Assembly (NCBI GenBank): GCA_027296665.1
Contig: JAPUIV010000106.1
Coordinates: forward strand, 1-7,973
Direction of reading: 5' to 3'
Length of the DNA stretch: 7,973 nt
DNA from: Acidobacteriota bacterium
Lineage (GTDB): Bacteria; Acidobacteriota; Polarisedimenticolia; JAPUIV01
Part shown: in pieces, positions 6,401 to 7,973 of the stretch
Position numbering within the stretch: position 1 is the first letter of the stretch
How the letters are laid out: every line of letters begins with the position of its first letter
Position numbers and translations under genes: made by a program
The notes under the pieces: model-generated
The model's database searches: none
What the model saw: only the letters and a program-made list of their open reading frames with translations
What the model was told of the DNA's origin: nothing

Positions 6401-7716
6401 CAGGCGTGAAGCCGGGGGACATCCTGATCGGAAAGGTCACCCCGAAGGGGGAAACGCAGCTCACCCCGGAAGAGAAGCTTCTCAGGGCGATATTCGGGGA
6501 GAAATCCGGAGACGTGCGGGACGCCTCTTTGACCACTCCTCCGGGAATCGAGGGCACGGTGGTCGATGTGAAGGTTTTTTGCCGGAAGGGTGTGGAAAAG
6601 GACGAACGGATCCTGTCGATTGAGGAGGAGGCAATCTCCCGGTTGGAGAAGAACCTCTACGACGAGATCCGGATCCTGAAAGAGGAGAACCGGAACAAGA
6701 TATTGCAACTGCTCGAAGGGGAGAAACTTGTCAATCGGTTGATGGAGAAACGCACCCGCAAAGAAATTTTACCTGCCCGGACCGTGTTGAAGAAGGAGGT
6801 TCTGGACCAACTTTCCATCGAGGACCTCATGAGGATGGAGGTAGATCCCCACAAGGGGGTTCGGAAGGAAGTTGAGGAGCTCGAGGAGCGGACCGAGCGC
6901 AAGATCTCCATACTCCGAAAATTACATGACGAGAAGATCACTCAGTTACGCAAAGGCGATGAACTATCACCAGGCGTCATCAAGCTCGTCAAGGTATTCG
7001 TGGCGATGAAGCGGAAACTCTCTGTGGGAGATAAGATGGCCGGCCGCCATGGGAACAAGGGGGTCATTGCCAGGATCCTGCCTCAGGAAGACATGCCTTT
7101 CCTTCCCGATGGCACTCCAGTGGAAATCGTCCTCAACCCTCTCGGTGTTCCCTCGAGGATGAACGTCGGACAGATTCTGGAGACGCATCTGGGCTGGGCC
7201 GCGCGCGCCCTGGGATGCTACTTCTCAACACCTGTTTTTGACGGAGCCACCGAGGAAGAGGTGAAACAGAGACTGGAATTGGCCGGGCTTCCGAGATCCG
7301 GAAAGACCACCCTTCACGATGGCAAACTGGGCATGCCATTCGATCAGAAGATCACCGTCGGCTACATCTATATGTTGAAACTTTCCCATCTTGTCGATGA
7401 CAAGATCCACGCCCGTTCCATTGGCCCTTATTCCCTGATCACCCAGCAACCGCTGGGCGGTAAGGCCCAGTTTGGAGGCCAGAGGTTTGGAGAGATGGAG
7501 GTCTGGGCCCTGGAGGCTTATGGGGCTGCCCATATTCTCCAGGAACTTTTGACTGCGAAATCGGACGACGTGGTGGGTAGAACCAAAATTTATGAAGCGC
7601 TGGTGAAAGGAGAATGCACGGTGGAACCGGGCATACCGGAATCCTTCCACGTACTGGTCCGGGAACTGCAAAGCCTCTGCCTGGACATTGAGTTGAGCAC
7701 CTCTCGACCGTCCTAG
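3451..7716 (+). CDS. rpoB: DNA-directed RNA polymerase subunit beta, with cysteine-rich insertion
   Basis: This 1421-residue catalytic beta subunit is longer than the 1342 residues of E. coli. In order: protrusion/lobe with [20 protein letters not shown] (181-200) and [20 protein letters not shown] (201-220); an SI1-type insertion (about 275-400); rifampicin pocket [20 protein letters not shown] (571-590) and [24 protein letters not shown] (622-634); [18 protein letters not shown] (780-797); an SI2-type helical insertion (about 1045-1165); the active-site block [13 protein letters not shown] (1193-1205), with Lys1195 and Lys1203 matching E. coli Lys1065 and Lys1073; and the C-terminal [20 protein letters not shown] (1333-1352). 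Extra relative to E. coli are about 61 residues at 81-141 (ten cysteines) and about 42 at 664-705. The betai11 segment between [10 protein letters not shown] and TPVFDGA is absent. ATG 3451 has GGTGAGG 7 bases upstream. It is the catalytic partner of rpoC, 61 bases downstream. Confidence 0.99.
   Translation: [1421 protein letters not shown]
3691..3873 (+). other. Cysteine-rich, probable double zinc-ribbon insertion within RpoB
   Basis: RpoB residues about 81-141 replace the direct junction seen in E. coli between the YRLG strand and the FDVQEC strand; flanks YSIG (77-80) and [13 protein letters not shown] (145-157) align on both sides. Cysteines lie at 84, 86, 97, 99, 102, 118, 121, 129, 132 and 135. 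Cys84/86 with Cys99/102 give CxCG...CxxC, and Cys118/121 with Cys132/135 give CPDCG...CENCGD. Each set has four ligands, as expected for one zinc. The segment falls in the N-terminal protrusion domain of beta. It is in frame and keeps the usage of the surrounding gene, so it is part of the protein rather than an error. Zinc binding is inferred. Confidence 0.8.
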
Positions 7717-7764
7717 GCTGAAATATGGTTAAAGAAAAAACATTTTATGTCGGGTTCCTGACAA

Positions 7765-7770
7765 AGGAGG
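7765..7770 (+). promoter_or_regulatory. Shine-Dalgarno that fixes the TTG start of rpoC
   Basis: A perfect AGGAGG within AAAGGAGGG lies 7 bases before TTG 7778. No ATG or GTG near it opens the rpoC frame, so TTG initiation is well supported. Confidence 0.85.
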
Positions 7771-7777
7771 GTCGCAA

Positions 7778-7973
7778 TTGAACCGTGCCTTTTCCGTTGT
7801 CGAAAAGCCTAGAACCATCAACGAGTTTCATAGTATCAGGATAGGCCTGGCCTCCCCGGAAAAGATTCGTTCGTGGTCCCACGGCGAAGTCCTGAAACCG
7901 GAAACGATCAACTACCGGACATTCAAACCGGAACGGGACGGCCTGTTCTGCGCCCGGATATTCGGTCCCATCA
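7778..7973 (+). CDS. rpoC: DNA-directed RNA polymerase subunit beta', N-terminal fragment (3' end outside window)
   Basis: The first 65 codons of beta' are present and run off the window end. After a variable N-terminus (NRAFSVVEKPRTINEFHSIR) comes the conserved IGLASPEKIRSWSHGEVLKP, then ETINYRTFKPERDGLFCARI and FGPI. These are the clamp-core residues just before the beta' zinc-binding domain, whose CxCG would lie a few residues beyond the window. The catalytic NADFDGD motif is also outside. Translation starts at TTG 7778. The gene follows rpoB by 61 bases, the universal arrangement, giving matched synthesis of the two large polymerase subunits. No frameshift is seen in the visible part. Confidence 0.98.
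   Translation, partial: MNRAFSVVEKPRTINEFHSIRIGLASPEKIRSWSHGEVLKPETINYRTFKPERDGLFCARIFGPI

Noticed and set aside
5173..6708. Open reading frame of 511 codons on the minus strand within rpoB
   Set aside because: It lies entirely opposite conserved rpoB codons; long antisense frames arise from the codon bias of the real gene. Its translation resembles no family I recognise.
7725..7781. 18-codon ORF in the rpoB-rpoC gap whose TGA overlaps the rpoC TTG
   Set aside because: It has no Shine-Dalgarno, and its end is made of the rpoC ribosome-binding site. The overlap looks like chance, though a coupling leader peptide cannot be fully excluded.

Overview
The window holds a nearly complete bacterial translation/transcription super-operon, all on the + strand: tuf (3' end) - rpmG - tRNA-Trp(CCA) - secE - nusG - rplK - rplA - rplJ - rplL - rpoB - rpoC (5' end). 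Gene order is the classic tufB-to-rpoC order. Gaps run from 8 to 71 bases. I see no intrinsic terminator and no convincing internal promoter, so it probably behaves as one long transcript, cut at the tRNA and modulated by leader structures and ribosomal-protein feedback.

Layout: bases 1-414 carry the end of EF-Tu, the zinc-type ribosomal protein L33 and a CCA-encoding tRNA-Trp. Bases 415-1210 carry a GC-rich hairpin, the one-span SecE and NusG. Bases 1211-3379 carry the stalk and L1-arm proteins L11, L1, L10 and L7/L12. Bases 3451-7716 carry the RNA polymerase beta subunit, and 7778-7973 the first 65 codons of beta'. Elongation factor, ribosomal stalk, secretion-channel subunit, the NusG transcription-translation coupler and RNA polymerase are thus co-expressed.

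Organism: a moderately GC-rich bacterium. Beta carries the E. coli-type large insertions (SI1/betai4 and SI2/betai9) but lacks the later betai11 segment. This suggests a proteobacterial-like or neighbouring Gram-negative phylum (for example Desulfobacterota, Nitrospirota or NC10-like), but I cannot fix the phylum from sequence alone. Four of the eight visible CDS starts are not ATG (TTG for secE, rplJ and rpoC; GTG for nusG).

The most notable feature is in rpoB. Relative to E. coli, the protein has an extra stretch of about 61 residues (about 81-141) with ten cysteines. Its first half has the same CxCG-x11-CxxC spacing as the zinc-binding domain of the beta' subunit, and its second half is a CPxCG...CxxCG ribbon. 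A second insertion of about 42 residues, lysine/glutamate-rich, lies at about 664-705. Everything else is ordinary core machinery; I see no mobile element, CRISPR array or unknown accessory system.
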